Positions 1 through 10,625 of a stretch of 64,000 nt of DNA are shown here, one piece after another. Under the pieces are notes generated by a model. That model was not told where the DNA came from. It saw only the letters and a list, made by a program, of their open reading frames with translations, and did no database searches. The stretch's first letter is position 1. Every line of letters starts with the position of its first letter. The position numbers were made by a program, and so were the translations under genes. This DNA comes from Salticus scenicus. Lineage: Eukaryota > Arthropoda > Arachnida > Araneae > Salticidae. The stretch spans positions 3,477,436 through 3,541,435 of the forward strand of contig OZ005662.1 in NCBI GenBank assembly GCA_963930645.1, read 5' to 3'.

Positions 1-295
1 AATATGAATATGTTTCATAAAACATATTTTTAAACATTATAAAAATTAATTTTTATTTCTTAGAATAGCTGTGAATGTTTTGAGGATAATTTTGTGAATT
101 CAAAAACAATAGAAATGAAGAAAAAGAAAACATCCCATACTAACCTGCTACTAACTACTCGCGAAATAGAAAAACAATTTTCGATCAAAGATGCTATTCA
201 TGTAGATTTAACACCCCTCTGTTGACACTAGTGGTGCTACTATATTTCCGGTTCGCGTTTTAGCTTCATTGTCCTATCTGTATGATAATCTGTAG
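1..295 (-). mobile_element. Partial hAT-like non-autonomous element, cut by window edge
   Basis: This segment is the reverse complement of the left ~300 bases of the complete element at 17514-18626. Shared stretches include the block around the blunt motif TTTCGCGAGTAGTTAGTAGC (read on the minus strand here) and the terminal GTCCTATCTGTATGATAATC. The right end (TGTAG near 295) matches the terminus that is flanked by an 8-bp duplication in the complete copy. The other end lies beyond position 1, so length and target duplication cannot be read. Non-coding. Confidence 0.75.
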
Positions 296-947
296 CCTAT
301 ATACACTCTATAACAAAAAAAAAAAAAACGACGCACCAAGAAGTGGGAACAAAGATTGGTAGATGGGGTGGAATCAACACCTTCTAATCAAGACCTTCCA
401 AGATGGTTGTGACATCACATGCTTTAGGCCACTTTTTATGCACATCTTTGTAAATGGATTTAGAAATATTTTGAGATGACAAGAAGCTATTTAGTATACT
501 AAGATTATGTGAGTATTGGAATGTATAATTAAAAGAGAGAAATATTTGAAATTGTTAACATAAAAAGGGAAATTATGCTTTTAAAAATAATTTATATTTT
601 TCTCCTACATAAGTAAGAGATTTTATGTAATAATAAGAGAAATAACCACTTACCCATAAATATCGGAAATTTTTAACAATGAATCCGAGAGAAAATTTGT
701 CATTTGTCCAAGTTTCATTTTGAATCAGCGTGAAAAGGAAAGAAGTAATATATACAGAGAAAAAAAAATTTCGGAAATCACCATTATAGACATATTTCTT
801 TACTGATTGAATCTTTAAGATTATGTACTCATATTTCAAAAAATAAGATTTATCTCGCTAAATAGGACAATAAGTCACATAGATTCCAAATGAAAGAAAA
901 AAAAAAAAAAAAGACTTGTTCGTTATTTTTAGAACTATCATTAGAGC

Positions 948-983
<36 letters not shown>

Positions 984-1837
984 AATTTTAAAGCAGAATA
1001 TATAAAACATTTTAAACTTTATAAATTATACACATGTGTCTGTGTGTATGTATATATATATTTGAATTACTGAGATAAATACAGAAAGGAGGTCAAAGAA
1101 AGATATGAATATTAAAAAGGATGAATAAGTCATACAGTATTATAAACAAGAACAAAAAATCTTGCAGTTCGCATAGATTAGTAACACTTCCGAACTGTAT
1201 GAGCTCATTGTATCATTTAACTTTCAATATACGTTGCTTACATGATCACACTACACACAGAAAGACAGATAGATTAATTTAATTCATAATCGCTCTTAAG
1301 TATTGCTGAAAAGTGTTAACCATTAGTACAAACAGAAATGCAATTCCAGCATTTTCCAACTGTAGCCCTTAATGTATCCAAATATTTACTGTAGTCCTGT
1401 TAATCTTAATACCTAACACACCATAATTTATAAAACATGTTTTAGCATATGGATAATAAATGTAAATTTAATTATGATTTGTGCAGTACTATGTTAACTG
1501 TAAATCTTAGAAATGCTTCCCATAAAACACAAAGCATTAGCATTCTTTTTTGGTGTACCTAAAAAATAGTCGTGGTATTTATATAACTTTCAATGGGAAA
1601 CATGCCATCGTGAACATGAATAAATATCAGTTTGGTGAAATTCTGAAAATATTTACACACCCTAGAGGCGGACAGGCAAATTGAAATCATAAACTATTTT
1701 CAATGTTGTTGAAAAGTGTTCAAAATTAATATTAGATACGTTTCAGTTGAAAATTTTATAAATCTTTATTTTATTACTTGTTTTTTAAATCACCACAGCT
1801 TCTCACAATAAATATTTTACAAACTAATTTAACCAAT

Positions 1838-2370
1838 AGATGCTGAGATATAACTATCTGGAAATTTACAAAGAGTAACAGTAGTGTCGCACGTCATCTC
1901 ATGTACATCGAAACTGATTCGGCATAGTTTTTCATAACATACATCTTACATATAAAATTCAATGCATACACATATCATAGAAGCTGAGATATGGCTCGCC
2001 TATAGAGAAATTTGCATCATGCGAACATCGGTCGGCCGATATGCGTCCAAATTTAATCAGTATAATAGTTTATAATGGCTGTTGCACGTATCAAGTTCAG
2101 TGCTTTTATATATCATAGAAGCTCAATTATAGCGTTTTCTTAAAAGGGGAAAATTGCAACATACTAGCATTACCTGTTGACCGATATGCACCTAAGTTGA
2201 ATAAACATAGTCTTTCACAATCGACTACTAATCAAGTTAGGGAAAGTTACACACAATAGAAGCTAAGGTATAATCTTTCTTTAATTGTAGGAAATTGCAG
2301 CATAGCAGCGTCATTTGTTGGGCGATATGTACCAAAAGCTATTCAGAACCAATTTATATCAAAGTGCATC
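1838..2370. repeat. About 140-bp tandem repeat, 4 diverged units
   Basis: Four units start near 1838, 1980, 2119 and 2260. Each opens with a variant of AGAAGCTGAGATAT and contains a variant of GGCCGATATGCGTCC followed by an AATTTAATCAG-like stretch. Unit spacing is close to 140 bases, with substantial divergence. No ORF spans a unit. The array sits inside the degenerate TIR-bounded segment. Confidence 0.65.
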
Positions 2371-2956
2371 CAAATACAAATTTTTGCACAATTCGGTTCA
2401 TTATTTTGTGAGACACAGCACTCAAAACATAAAAATTTTATTATGCATAGTCAGACATCACCTAAAAAGGGTTTAAAGAAATCTCAAAACGTGTAAATGA
2501 ACCAAAAGCTAAATAAAGGAAATTTTCAAAAGTCCAATACTTTATTCTTATGAAAATAGAAGAAAATAAAAATGAATTTTAAGTTATTGTGGAAACAGTA
2601 TATACAACTGAATGTAACAATCGATTATTTAATTTATAGAGCATAGTTAAAAGAAAAGAAAAAAAAATGTTAAAATTGAAATAGCAAATGGTTCTTAAAT
2701 TTAAATGTGAAACAATTAACAAGAAATTAAGTATATATTTTTAATAAGATACCTTTTTATTATCACGAATACTTAATATGCTACACATGAACAATTTGAT
2801 TTTGAATTGGGAACAGAATAACTAATAATTTAAACTCATATTATTTTTAGTTAAATTTGTTCTGGAAAAAAAAAATCAAATTTTTAATAACTAAAAATAT
2901 CAACCTTTTATTACAATCATCAATCATTTTAATGAAACAAATAACATGAAGTTGAA

Positions 2957-2966
2957 TATATATATA

Positions 2967-3007
<41 letters not shown>
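2957..3007. repeat. (TA)n microsatellite
   Basis: A near-perfect TA dinucleotide run with one GCA interruption. Simple sequence only. Confidence 0.95.
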
Positions 3008-3011
<4 letters not shown>

Positions 3012-3259
3012 CAAGATATCTATTATTTATCGTTAATAATTAATACTGCGTACAAGAACAATTTGATTTTAAACTGAGAACAGTATATAGTATGTAGTAA
3101 TTTAAATTCATATTATTTTTGTACAAATTTGGTATGAAAAATTTGGTATGAAGTAGTTAATAACTAAAAAGTCAATTTTTTATTACATATTACAATTATC
3201 AACCATTTGCCAAAAAATATTTAAATAAAAAAAAAATACATTTATTTATTTAGAATTGG

Positions 3260-3290
<31 letters not shown>

Positions 3291-3430
3291 CATAGAATAC
3301 ATAACAGATAAACAAAGAACCTTTTAAATTTTTGAGTTCATCTCATTAAAAATTTTAAATATAAAAAAAGTATGAATATTATATTTTGGTTCTGAGATAG
3401 ATAAAATGTTGCAAATGATAATTTAATCTT

Positions 3431-3526
3431 TCATAAATTTCCATCCTTTGGAAATCCAAATACTGATACTTTTGGACCATTTGAATAGTTTCCTTTGCAA
3501 CCAGGTACAGAACACTTCTGAACCAT
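3431..3526 (-). pseudogene. THAP-domain N-terminus fragment
   Basis: Reading the minus strand from an ATG at 3526 gives 31 codons, then TGA. The peptide opens MVQKCSVPGCKGNY and continues to VSVFGFPKDGNL. This is the start of a THAP zinc-coordinating DNA-binding module: CxxxxC as the first two ligands and the conserved F-P-K-D. The C-terminal ligands (C..H), the W and the AVPTIF-type motif are absent, because a stop follows directly. THAP modules occur in P-element transposases and in host regulators. The position near one end of a TIR-bounded segment favours a transposon remnant. It is too short to be in most ORF lists. Confidence 0.65.
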
Positions 3527-4159
3527 CTTTAGGGAAAAATCAAGCGTTGCAATCATGTGTATAAAAATATTAGTATGCGCTTAACATTAAAAATATATGT
3601 AAACAATTATAGTTCAGACAAATTAAATATGCTTATAATACATATGCATATAATACAACGATACGTAAAACTAAGATTTATAATAACGCATTTTAAATTT
3701 TATACATTTTAAACAACTGTATCATATTGTGAGAAGATTGCTAAAGCTTAAAATTCTACCAATTTACAATTTTAACAAAGCTTACAATAAAAAAATTTTA
3801 CAATAAAATAAAGTATTTAGCACTTACTTTTGGTTGTAAACTCAATTCGTTGATTTTAAAACCTCTCGGGTTCTTTAGCCTTAAGGAAAATTAACAGAAG
3901 CACGGTAAACGACATCAACGATTTAAAATTTCTAATAAAAAAGTATTCGAATTCGACGCTCTCATTACGTGTGAAATAACTGGCCCAAATGCTCATACGT
4001 CACACCACTTTCGGTTTTGTGGTAGGAAGGCCTTGATTAGAAGGTATTGGTGCAATGGGTGCTCCGAATGGGACAAAAATTGGTAGATGTGATGTACATG
4101 TGGAGAAAAACAATTGATTATAGTTTCAAAAAATTTTAATGATTTAATCAATAGAAAGG

Positions 4160-5500
4160 GCCTCACAAACTAAACAATGCAATAACGCGTTGGTCCACTT
4201 CTGGCCCTTATGTACGCAGTTATTTGGCATGGTAATAATAAGACTGTCTTAGGTAATAATTGAAAGAGTTTTCAGATGTGCTCCTGTGAATTATCGTGCC
4301 AAATTCTGTCCAGTTGTTGCGTTAAATTGGTAAAATCCTGGGCTGGTTGTAGGACTCTTTTTATGATGCTCAAAACATCCTCAGTGGAAGAGATAATCGG
4401 GAACTGAGCTCAACCCCACTGAGTATTAAGGGTATTTGAAGTAGAGATGCAAAAATCCCGGGAATTTAAAACCAAGAGAAAAAATCCGGGAGTTTTGGGG
4501 AAAAAACTGGAAATTTTTGGAACTTAGGGAATTTTGCAGGGAAAAAACAAATTAGAAATCTCTAAAGCAAATAATATGTTGTTTACTTAATATAAAAGGC
4601 ATTTTTAAAGACTTTGATATACTGATAAGCTTATAACATTCTTTTAATTTATAATTTTATTTTCACCTTACTAGAATTGCAGCCAAATCATTAGCGTTTC
4701 ATATATAAACAAGTCATACTTTATATATCTGAAAGGTATTCCAATATAAAACCCTTTTTAACTAGATATATGGTGATATTTATATAACTAAATATAATTA
4801 CAAAATATATAAGCTTAAAAGATAATGGTATGTTTAAGAAAAAAAATTCTTTGAATCATAACATGTTATTTTTCTTAGGCTTGTCGGTTGGCAAAAATTA
4901 GACTTAGGATTGTTATGAGCATTTTTCTCCACAGAAACCTGTTACATATGTTTTTAATTCCTCAAGATAACATTAATTCATAAGCCTAAATTTCAATTAA
5001 TTTCACAACATTATTCTAGATAAAATAACATGTATTAACTACTTTTGTACTCAGTAAAAACAATTTTTTTTTTTCCTTTAAGCACTACAAATTTTAATAT
5101 AATTGTTATTAATATGATTTAGTTAGTAAAACTGCTAAGTATAAGGAAAAGGGAAATGAAATCTACGCAGAAAATAAAGTTGAAATTAATTTAAGGATCG
5201 GATGCTGTTTATACACAAAAAATATTTAACAAATACAAAAATTATAAAAATATTCATAATTTCAAAATTCCCAGTTTGGGGGAATTTTCAAAATTTCCAA
5301 TTTTGTCTTAAATTCCCAGGGAAAAAAACCGTTTTTTTTTTTCCGGGAATAAACCGGGTGTTTTGAAAGCCTTGCATTTCTAATTTGAAGTCACTGAAGT
5401 ACCAGTTGCACGTAGGATCCACCATAATGATGAATTAGTGCTTATTCCATCAAAACCTGTTTCTATGTCAATTTGCGTCCAGTTTGCATTACTCCTTTGT
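4160..5500 (-). pseudogene. Tc1-like transposase C-terminal remnant, split by a hAT insertion
   Basis: On the minus strand, 4441-4180 translates in one frame to a string including FTNLTQQLDRIWHDNSQEHI, a stop, then KLFQLLPK and AYIRARSGPTRY. This matches the well-known end of Tc1-family transposases (helix with W...IPQE.I, then an ARGG.TRY tail). The reading is broken by at least one stop and no complete DDE domain is visible. The remnant is interrupted at 4441/5383 by the hAT element with its 8-bp target duplication. Sequence 5391-5500 beyond it appears to be the upstream continuation, but I could not align it confidently. Confidence 0.5.
4442..5382. mobile_element. Non-autonomous hAT element (941 bp)
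   Basis: The termini are TAGAGATGCAAAAATCCCGG on the left and, as reverse complement on the right, TAGAAATGCAAGGCTTTC. They are flanked by perfect 8-bp duplications ATTTGAAG (4434-4441 and 5383-5390). An 8-bp duplication with YAGNG-type ends is the hAT hallmark. Subterminal CCCGGGAATTTT/AAATTCCCGG blocks closely resemble those of the larger hAT element at 31130-36884, which suggests mobilisation by the same transposase. There is no coding capacity; the middle is AT-rich. Confidence 0.92.
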
Positions 5501-5507
5501 GGTGCGT

Positions 5508-6000
5508 CACTTTTTTGTTACAGTTGCACTAGTATTGCTCAATGGGCAACTACCGACGGTCTGGGACTCACCCCTAGAGGCAGGGCCCGACTTAGACTGC
5601 CTGGAGCCCCGGGGCAAGCCTTTTCTGGGGGGGGGAGGCATGCAGTGGCATAAGAGGTCTTTAGGTTGCAGAATTTCTGCATACGCCTGTAGGGGGGACC
5701 CTTCCAGAAGGGGGCCAGGGCACTTGCCCCGTATGCCCTGCCATTAGTCAGGGCCTGCCTAGAGGTGGTCCGGAGACATGTCATCATAATTTTGATCTTC
5801 CGTGGAAGGGATGCCTCTCCCGCTTCGGTGACCCCCAGAGGTATAATTTTGATGGGAAAATGGAGGGCATTGCGGCCACAACAGATTTTATGTGCACCAG
5901 CCACCATTAGTGTACACGACGGTTTTTGGCCGGCTCGAGTACCGAACCCGCAATCTTCTAATTACGGGCCCGGCGCTCTACGACTGGGCTGTCGTGGTGC
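5508..6000 (-). mobile_element. tRNA-derived SINE, full-length but split by a MITE
   Basis: Read on the minus strand from about 6000, the element begins with a tRNA-like head: an A-box-like CCCAGTCGTAGAGCGCC and a B-box GCGGGTTCGGTACTCG. The body matches the SINE at 57202-57517. Its 3' part (CACCCCTAGAGG, CACTAGT) continues to about 5508. A 177-bp hAT MITE sits inside it. ORFs across this stretch on both strands are SINE sequence, not genes. Confidence 0.85.
5581..5757. mobile_element. hAT MITE (177 bp) inside the SINE
   Basis: Perfect 8-bp duplications CCTAGAGG flank it (5573-5580 and 5758-5765). The ends are CAGGGCCCGACTTAG and, reverse complemented, CAGGCCCTGACTAATGG. The SINE reads on continuously if the insert and one duplication copy are removed. 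It is unusually GC-rich for this window, with runs of G/C, and is non-coding. Confidence 0.9.
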
Positions 6001-6016
6001 TAGCGCCTTAGAATTT

Positions 6017-6643
6017 TAAGAAAATTTAATGTATGGTTTAGAAAAATTTATTTTGTTGAAAATCAAACCAAATGATTTCAGTAACCTCTTTAGTGACTAT
6101 ATTTTTCATAGTGTAATAATAATAGTAATATATATTTTTATTTATTTTTTATTACTTTTACTAATTTTACATTGATAAAATTAAAACAGAAAAAGAAAAA
6201 AGAAATATTTTGGGCAAAAAGCAATGCACCATTTAAATGAACAGGTTATAACCCACTGAATACTGACAGAACGCTCTAAAATATTTTATTCCGATACATA
6301 TATTATCACGATAACTCTTGAATAAGGTCATTAAAAAAAAAAAAAAAAAAAGTTGCATGATTTTTTTTCATTAAAAATTATCAAAACTACAAAAATAAAA
6401 CAGACTCCAATTTCTCATGAAAAAAGATGTATTTATGTAAATAAATCTTACCATAATACATATTTTATTAAAAAATTCATAAGTATTACATATATTAATA
6501 TTACGATTAAATAAATGCTTATTAAAATTATACTTCGATGAAAATTTTACACGTAAATCTTTATAATGTATAAATACAAAATAAGCATTTAAAAAAGAGA
6601 TTAAAAAAAAAAATTAATCTTAAATAATTAACTACGTATTGCT
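6017..6643. other. AT-rich spacer, no feature recognised
   Basis: This is non-coding AT-rich sequence between the SINE and the stop codon of the zinc-finger ORF. It contains a poly-A run near 6332-6350. I see no repeat family, and no polyadenylation context that can be tied to the minus-strand gene with confidence. Confidence 0.5.
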
Positions 6644-7345
6644 TCATACATCTGAAATGATGCTTTCTCTTTTGTGAATACGCATATGATATTTTAAATA
6701 ATTCTTTTGCGAAAATCCTTTACTGCATATTTCACAACTAAAAGGCTTCTCACCCGTATGAACACGAAGATGCCTATTTAGATCGGATGTTTGAGAAAAT
6801 GTTTTGTTACATAGCTCACAAATAAAAGGCTTTACATTAGTATGAGTAAGACGATGCTTCTTTAAGTTGGACTTATCACGAAAGCTTTTACTGCATATTT
6901 CACAACAGAAAGGCTTTTCATCAGTATGTATGATTCGGTGTTGATTGAGATGAGATTTCACAGAAAAATCTTTACAGCATACTTCACAAGTGAAAGGCTT
7001 CTCACCGGTATGAATACGAAGGTGCTTAATTAATTCAGATCTTCGAGAATATCCTTTACTGCATTCTTCACAATTATAAAGCTTCTCACTACTATGAATA
7101 TGCTTGTGTGAACTTAAATTTGATTTATTAGAAAACTTTTTACAACATACTTCGCAACTGTAAGGCTTCTCACCTGTATGAACAAGACGGTGATTATTTA
7201 AATTAAATTTTCGAGTAAAACGTTTTTCACATATATCACAACAGAAAGGCCTCACATTCACATAAACTGGGAGATGCTTATTTAAAGTAGATTTATCAGA
7301 AAATTCTTTCCTGGATAGCTTATCAATAAAAAAAGTATTTTCCAT
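6644..7345 (-). CDS. C2H2 zinc-finger protein, 7 complete fingers
   Basis: This uninterrupted 233-residue ORF carries seven tandem Kruppel-type fingers (C-x2-C-x12-H-x3-H), roughly residues 35-57, 63-85, 91-113, 119-141, 147-169, 175-197 and 203-225. They are joined by TGEKP-like linkers, three of them exact. Such arrays bind DNA in the nucleus; the target cannot be inferred. Residues 10-30 (KEFSDKSTLNKHLPVY) look like the second half of a further finger whose Cys pair and last His are lost. The true protein may therefore be longer upstream, through an exon, or the N-terminus has decayed. The ATG at 7345 is the first in frame after that remnant. No stop breaks the fingers, so it may be expressed. 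There is no KRAB, ZAD or BTB domain in this exon. Confidence 0.8.
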   Translation of the reverse strand: MENTFFIDKLSRKEFSDKSTLNKHLPVYVNVRPFCCDICEKRFTRKFNLNNHRLVHTGEKPYSCEVCCKKFSNKSNLSSHKHIHSSEKLYNCEECSKGYSRRSELIKHLRIHTGEKPFTCEVCCKDFSVKSHLNQHRIIHTDEKPFCCEICSKSFRDKSNLKKHRLTHTNVKPFICELCNKTFSQTSDLNRHLRVHTGEKPFSCEICSKGFSQKNYLKYHMRIHKRESIISDV

Positions 7346-7779
7346 TATTATAAGTTGAGAGATCCTTACAAATGAAAATTTTGTAATTTTTGAAATTATA
7401 TTTATTACTGTTGCACTTACAGTATGAATTTGATGAATTTTTTATCATTCAAACATGTTTTAAAAGAATATTGTTTTCAGTAATAAAAAGTAAGGTTTAA
7501 TATTTTTGTAATATGATTATGGTTATTCATAAAATTTTTAAAATGTTTTCCACAGATGAAGGCATTTGTCTTTGCAGCAGTAAAGTCAGGAATCCTATTT
7601 TGAGATTAATCTCAGAGTATTTGTTCTTCAAAGGATTTTTCGGATGATTATTTTTGTACCACTGTTTTCAATAATATCTTTAAAAAAAGATTAAAATAAT
7701 TAGACAAATCTCTTATTATATTTTTTTCTCACAAACAGATTTTTTATTTCTATGCATACAATAAAAGGGCTACAATTAA
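7346..7779. other. AT-rich upstream region of the minus-strand zinc-finger ORF
   Basis: No ORF or repeat family is seen here. If the zinc-finger ORF is a terminal exon, its acceptor or promoter would lie in this stretch; no convincing splice acceptor directly precedes the ATG. Confidence 0.4.
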
Positions 7780-7787
7780 CTTTACAT

Positions 7788-9166
7788 TAGGGTGACCAGA
7801 TGTCCTCATTTTTCAAGTACTGTCCTCAGTTGCTTTCAGAAGTTCTCATATCCTCATTTGTCCTCATTTTCGGCATTTATTTATTTATTTAACATTTATT
7901 TAACAGCTTTGAGACCTATAGTTACAATGACTTTCGTCTCGATTGATCCATTTTTACAGAAATTCACAAAAATATGTTGTTTGTTGTTGCTGGTGTCCTC
8001 ATTTTTGGACGTTTGTTCTCATTTGTCCTCATTTTTCAGTAATTTCCTTCTTTACTTAAAATTTCAACATTAGAGATGCTGCTGAACTTATTAATTTGCA
8101 ATACTGATTCTACAACTCAACACAACGTAAAAAAAATCACAATTTCTTCATTTATTACATTTATATTTAAATCATCTCCAACACTATTACATCCCTCGTG
8201 GAGGATCAAAATTGTGATGGCATGTCTCCAGACCACCTCTTAGGGCGAGTCTCAGACAGTCGCCAATTGTCCATTGCGCAGCATTAGTGCAATGTAAAAA
8301 CCCATCCAATCCAACTCTATTACACAAAATATATTCTTATATTGGAAGATTTTAGTCTTTTCAACATTATACTTTAAAATATATAAAGTTTGAAAAAAAA
8401 GAAAAGAAACTAAAATCGCATTAAAGTCAAAAAAAAGTATTTTAAATTTAACATGAAGCTGGAAGTTATTTTATTACTAATTGCATTTTTTAGCAAGATT
8501 GAAAACTGACTAATCGGGGATAGGAGCTGGATACAGATTACCTTGTTAACATCTCATGATATTTTGCTTTCAAGTGACTAAATAATGTTACTCGAAGGTC
8601 ATAATAATAACTCAGTTTGTAGATCAATTGTTATTCCTAGCCTAGCCAGTTGTTGACATTCTTCAGATTGCCTTTTCCTTTTAAAATGTTATTTATTGGA
8701 TCACTTCCATTTGAAGTAGTTATGATTTCGTTTATACTAAAAATTTGGTTTATACAACAATAACAATTGTATTGAAACAGTTTATACAAGTATTAATAGA
8801 AGCAGATATGAAATAGTTTGGTACTTTCTTATCAACCACATATCAGAAATTAATATTAACAGTATAGCTTGCCATTATATTATAGGAAGAGTAGTATAAT
8901 GTGTACGAGTTTATGATAATGTTTATTATAATTTTAATAATGCTTATATAAATATTTTTTTCATAATGTTTATAGTATAAATTTATCATAGGGACAATTA
9001 ATGTCTGCAAGTGAGGAATATAAGTAATTTTGCGCTATATTTTATGAAATTTCATGTCCTCAGAAATGTCCTCATTTTTAAAGAAGACTGTTCTTATTTT
9101 TCTCATGGAAATGAGGACATTGCATAATTTGTCCTCATTTTGCATTAAAAAAATCTGGTCGCCCTA
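7788..9166. mobile_element. Non-autonomous hAT element, TAGGGTGACC family (1379 bp)
   Basis: Ends are TAGGGTGACCAGATGTCCTC and, reverse complemented from the right, TAGGGCGACCAGAT. Perfect 8-bp duplications CTTTACAT flank it (7780-7787 and 9167-9174). Multiple GTCCTCATTT/AAATGAGGAC motifs fill both subterminal regions, probably transposase-binding repeats. No transposase is encoded. A SINE 3' portion lies inside at 8192-8315. A related element is at 50357-51259. Confidence 0.93.
8192..8315 (+). mobile_element. SINE 3' fragment inside the hAT element
   Basis: About 120 bases match the 3' half of the SINE at 57202-57517: GGAGGATCAAAATTGTGATG, the block around CGCCAATTGTCCATTGCGCA, and a CCAATCCAA tail. 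The tRNA-like head is missing. A homologous fragment sits inside the related hAT element at 50357-51259. Confidence 0.8.
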
Positions 9167-9174
9167 CTTTACAT

Positions 9175-9676
9175 GAATTAATACAGATAAAAATCCCTTT
9201 CTTATATAAGTACACATGAATTTCACTACACTAATGATTTCACTTGAATCTTGAATCCTCTTTTTCATTCTGTAGGACCAAAGCAGTTTCAGTTTTTATA
9301 TCTATAAAAGAAAATTAAACATAAATAAAATGCTGGAACCATATGTAATTATTTGAAAATAACAAAATGCAACTGAACTGAAAGTAATTTAAATAATTGC
9401 ACAAGACTGTTTGATCAAACAAAGCTAACAGGAAAAAAGAAAAAAAAAATATTTCCTAAATATTTAGATTTTTTTTTTTTTTTTAAGAGTTATTTTTACT
9501 TTTTTCCCCACCTCAAAAATTATTATCTTAATGGTATTCAATCCTAAATTTATTTTTAACACAAAAAAATGAAAAAAGAAATTACAAGTGTGATTTACTA
9601 TAAAGTGTCCATTGATGACTGAACCAAAGATCTTTCACAAATCATTCTTTGGTGGAATTATCCGACATATAAATGT
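9175..9676. other. AT-rich spacer, no feature recognised
   Basis: Non-coding sequence with homopolymer A and T runs between two DNA transposons. Nothing else was recognised. Confidence 0.5.
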
Positions 9677-10625
9677 TTGTGCGAGGATACACGGACAAAA
9701 TCCACCGGGATAAAATCCCCTCCGGACAATATCCACCCCGGGCAAAATCCCCTATGGACAAACGCCCCACATGTTTGAAAAGCTTAAAATACACTTCAAA
9801 TCAAAAGTTTTTGTAGCATATTCACAAAATATATTAAATACATTCAAGGGAACATCCCCACTTAAAAAAAAAGGGGGTAGCAAAATGTTATTGTACCTTT
9901 ATATCCCTTCATATCTTAATGAAAGTTCTTACTTTAAAATGTAAAAACATCAATACCTGAAATTCAATTTTAAGAACTGATTTATTAAATCTCTTAAGGG
10001 AAAAAAAATTAAAATAAATAAATAAAGGATATCTCCCGAAGGTTTTTGCTTTAAAAAATAACAAACAACAACAAAAAAAGACATTAGAGTTACAGGAATT
10101 TATCCACATGGGGGGCAAGGAAATGAAATGTATTTCTATCTGAACATGGTATAAAAATGTCACTTACGGCTCGGTTGCAATTTTTTAAAGTATCAGTAAG
10201 TGCTACATATATTTCTTTAGGTTTAGGAGGAGGAAAGGGCAGTGAGAAAGTAGATGATTCTTCGTCTATCACCATGTTACCTATTTTCATATATGGGTTT
10301 AACGTCATTCGAGAGTGAACAAGACCACTTTTCACTTTACAACTAACTCAATTATTTTTAAATTTTCTAAATATAAAACTTACGAAACTATCAAATAATG
10401 TAACACATTCAACATTTTTATTATTATTATTTGTACATTATTAATTAAAAAAAGGAAATTTAATTTTAAAATTCCGCACGCAAACGGTAATTCTAAATTT
10501 TTACACGTATCAGATCTATCACTTTTTTTTTTTTTTTTTTGTATATTTATTTATTAAAAATTTAAGACTTAAATATATATATATAGATAGATAGATATAG
10601 ATATCAGATGAGAGTCTTGCTTATA

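Larger units (their letters stand above)
379..4045 (-). mobile_element. Degenerate TIR-bounded segment with a THAP fragment, class uncertain
   Basis: An inverted pair of about 21 bases marks the ends: ACCTTCTAATCAAGACCTTC at 379 and its near-perfect complement at 4025-4045. Outside it lies a direct repeat (GATTGGTAGATG and flank, 345-365 and 4070-4089). No clean target duplication adjoins the inverted ends, so superfamily and exact borders are unresolved. The only coding trace is a THAP-domain start at 3431-3526 on the minus strand, about 0.5 kb inside the right end, where a P-element-like transposase gene would begin. The remainder is AT-rich, with a 4-unit tandem repeat (1838-2370) and poly-A runs (about 950-980 and 3266-3290). 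Confidence 0.45.

Noticed and set aside
5539..5907. 122-codon minus-strand ORF
   Set aside because: It is SINE and MITE sequence; a similar peptide appears in the SINE at 57146-57493 only because the SINE is repeated.
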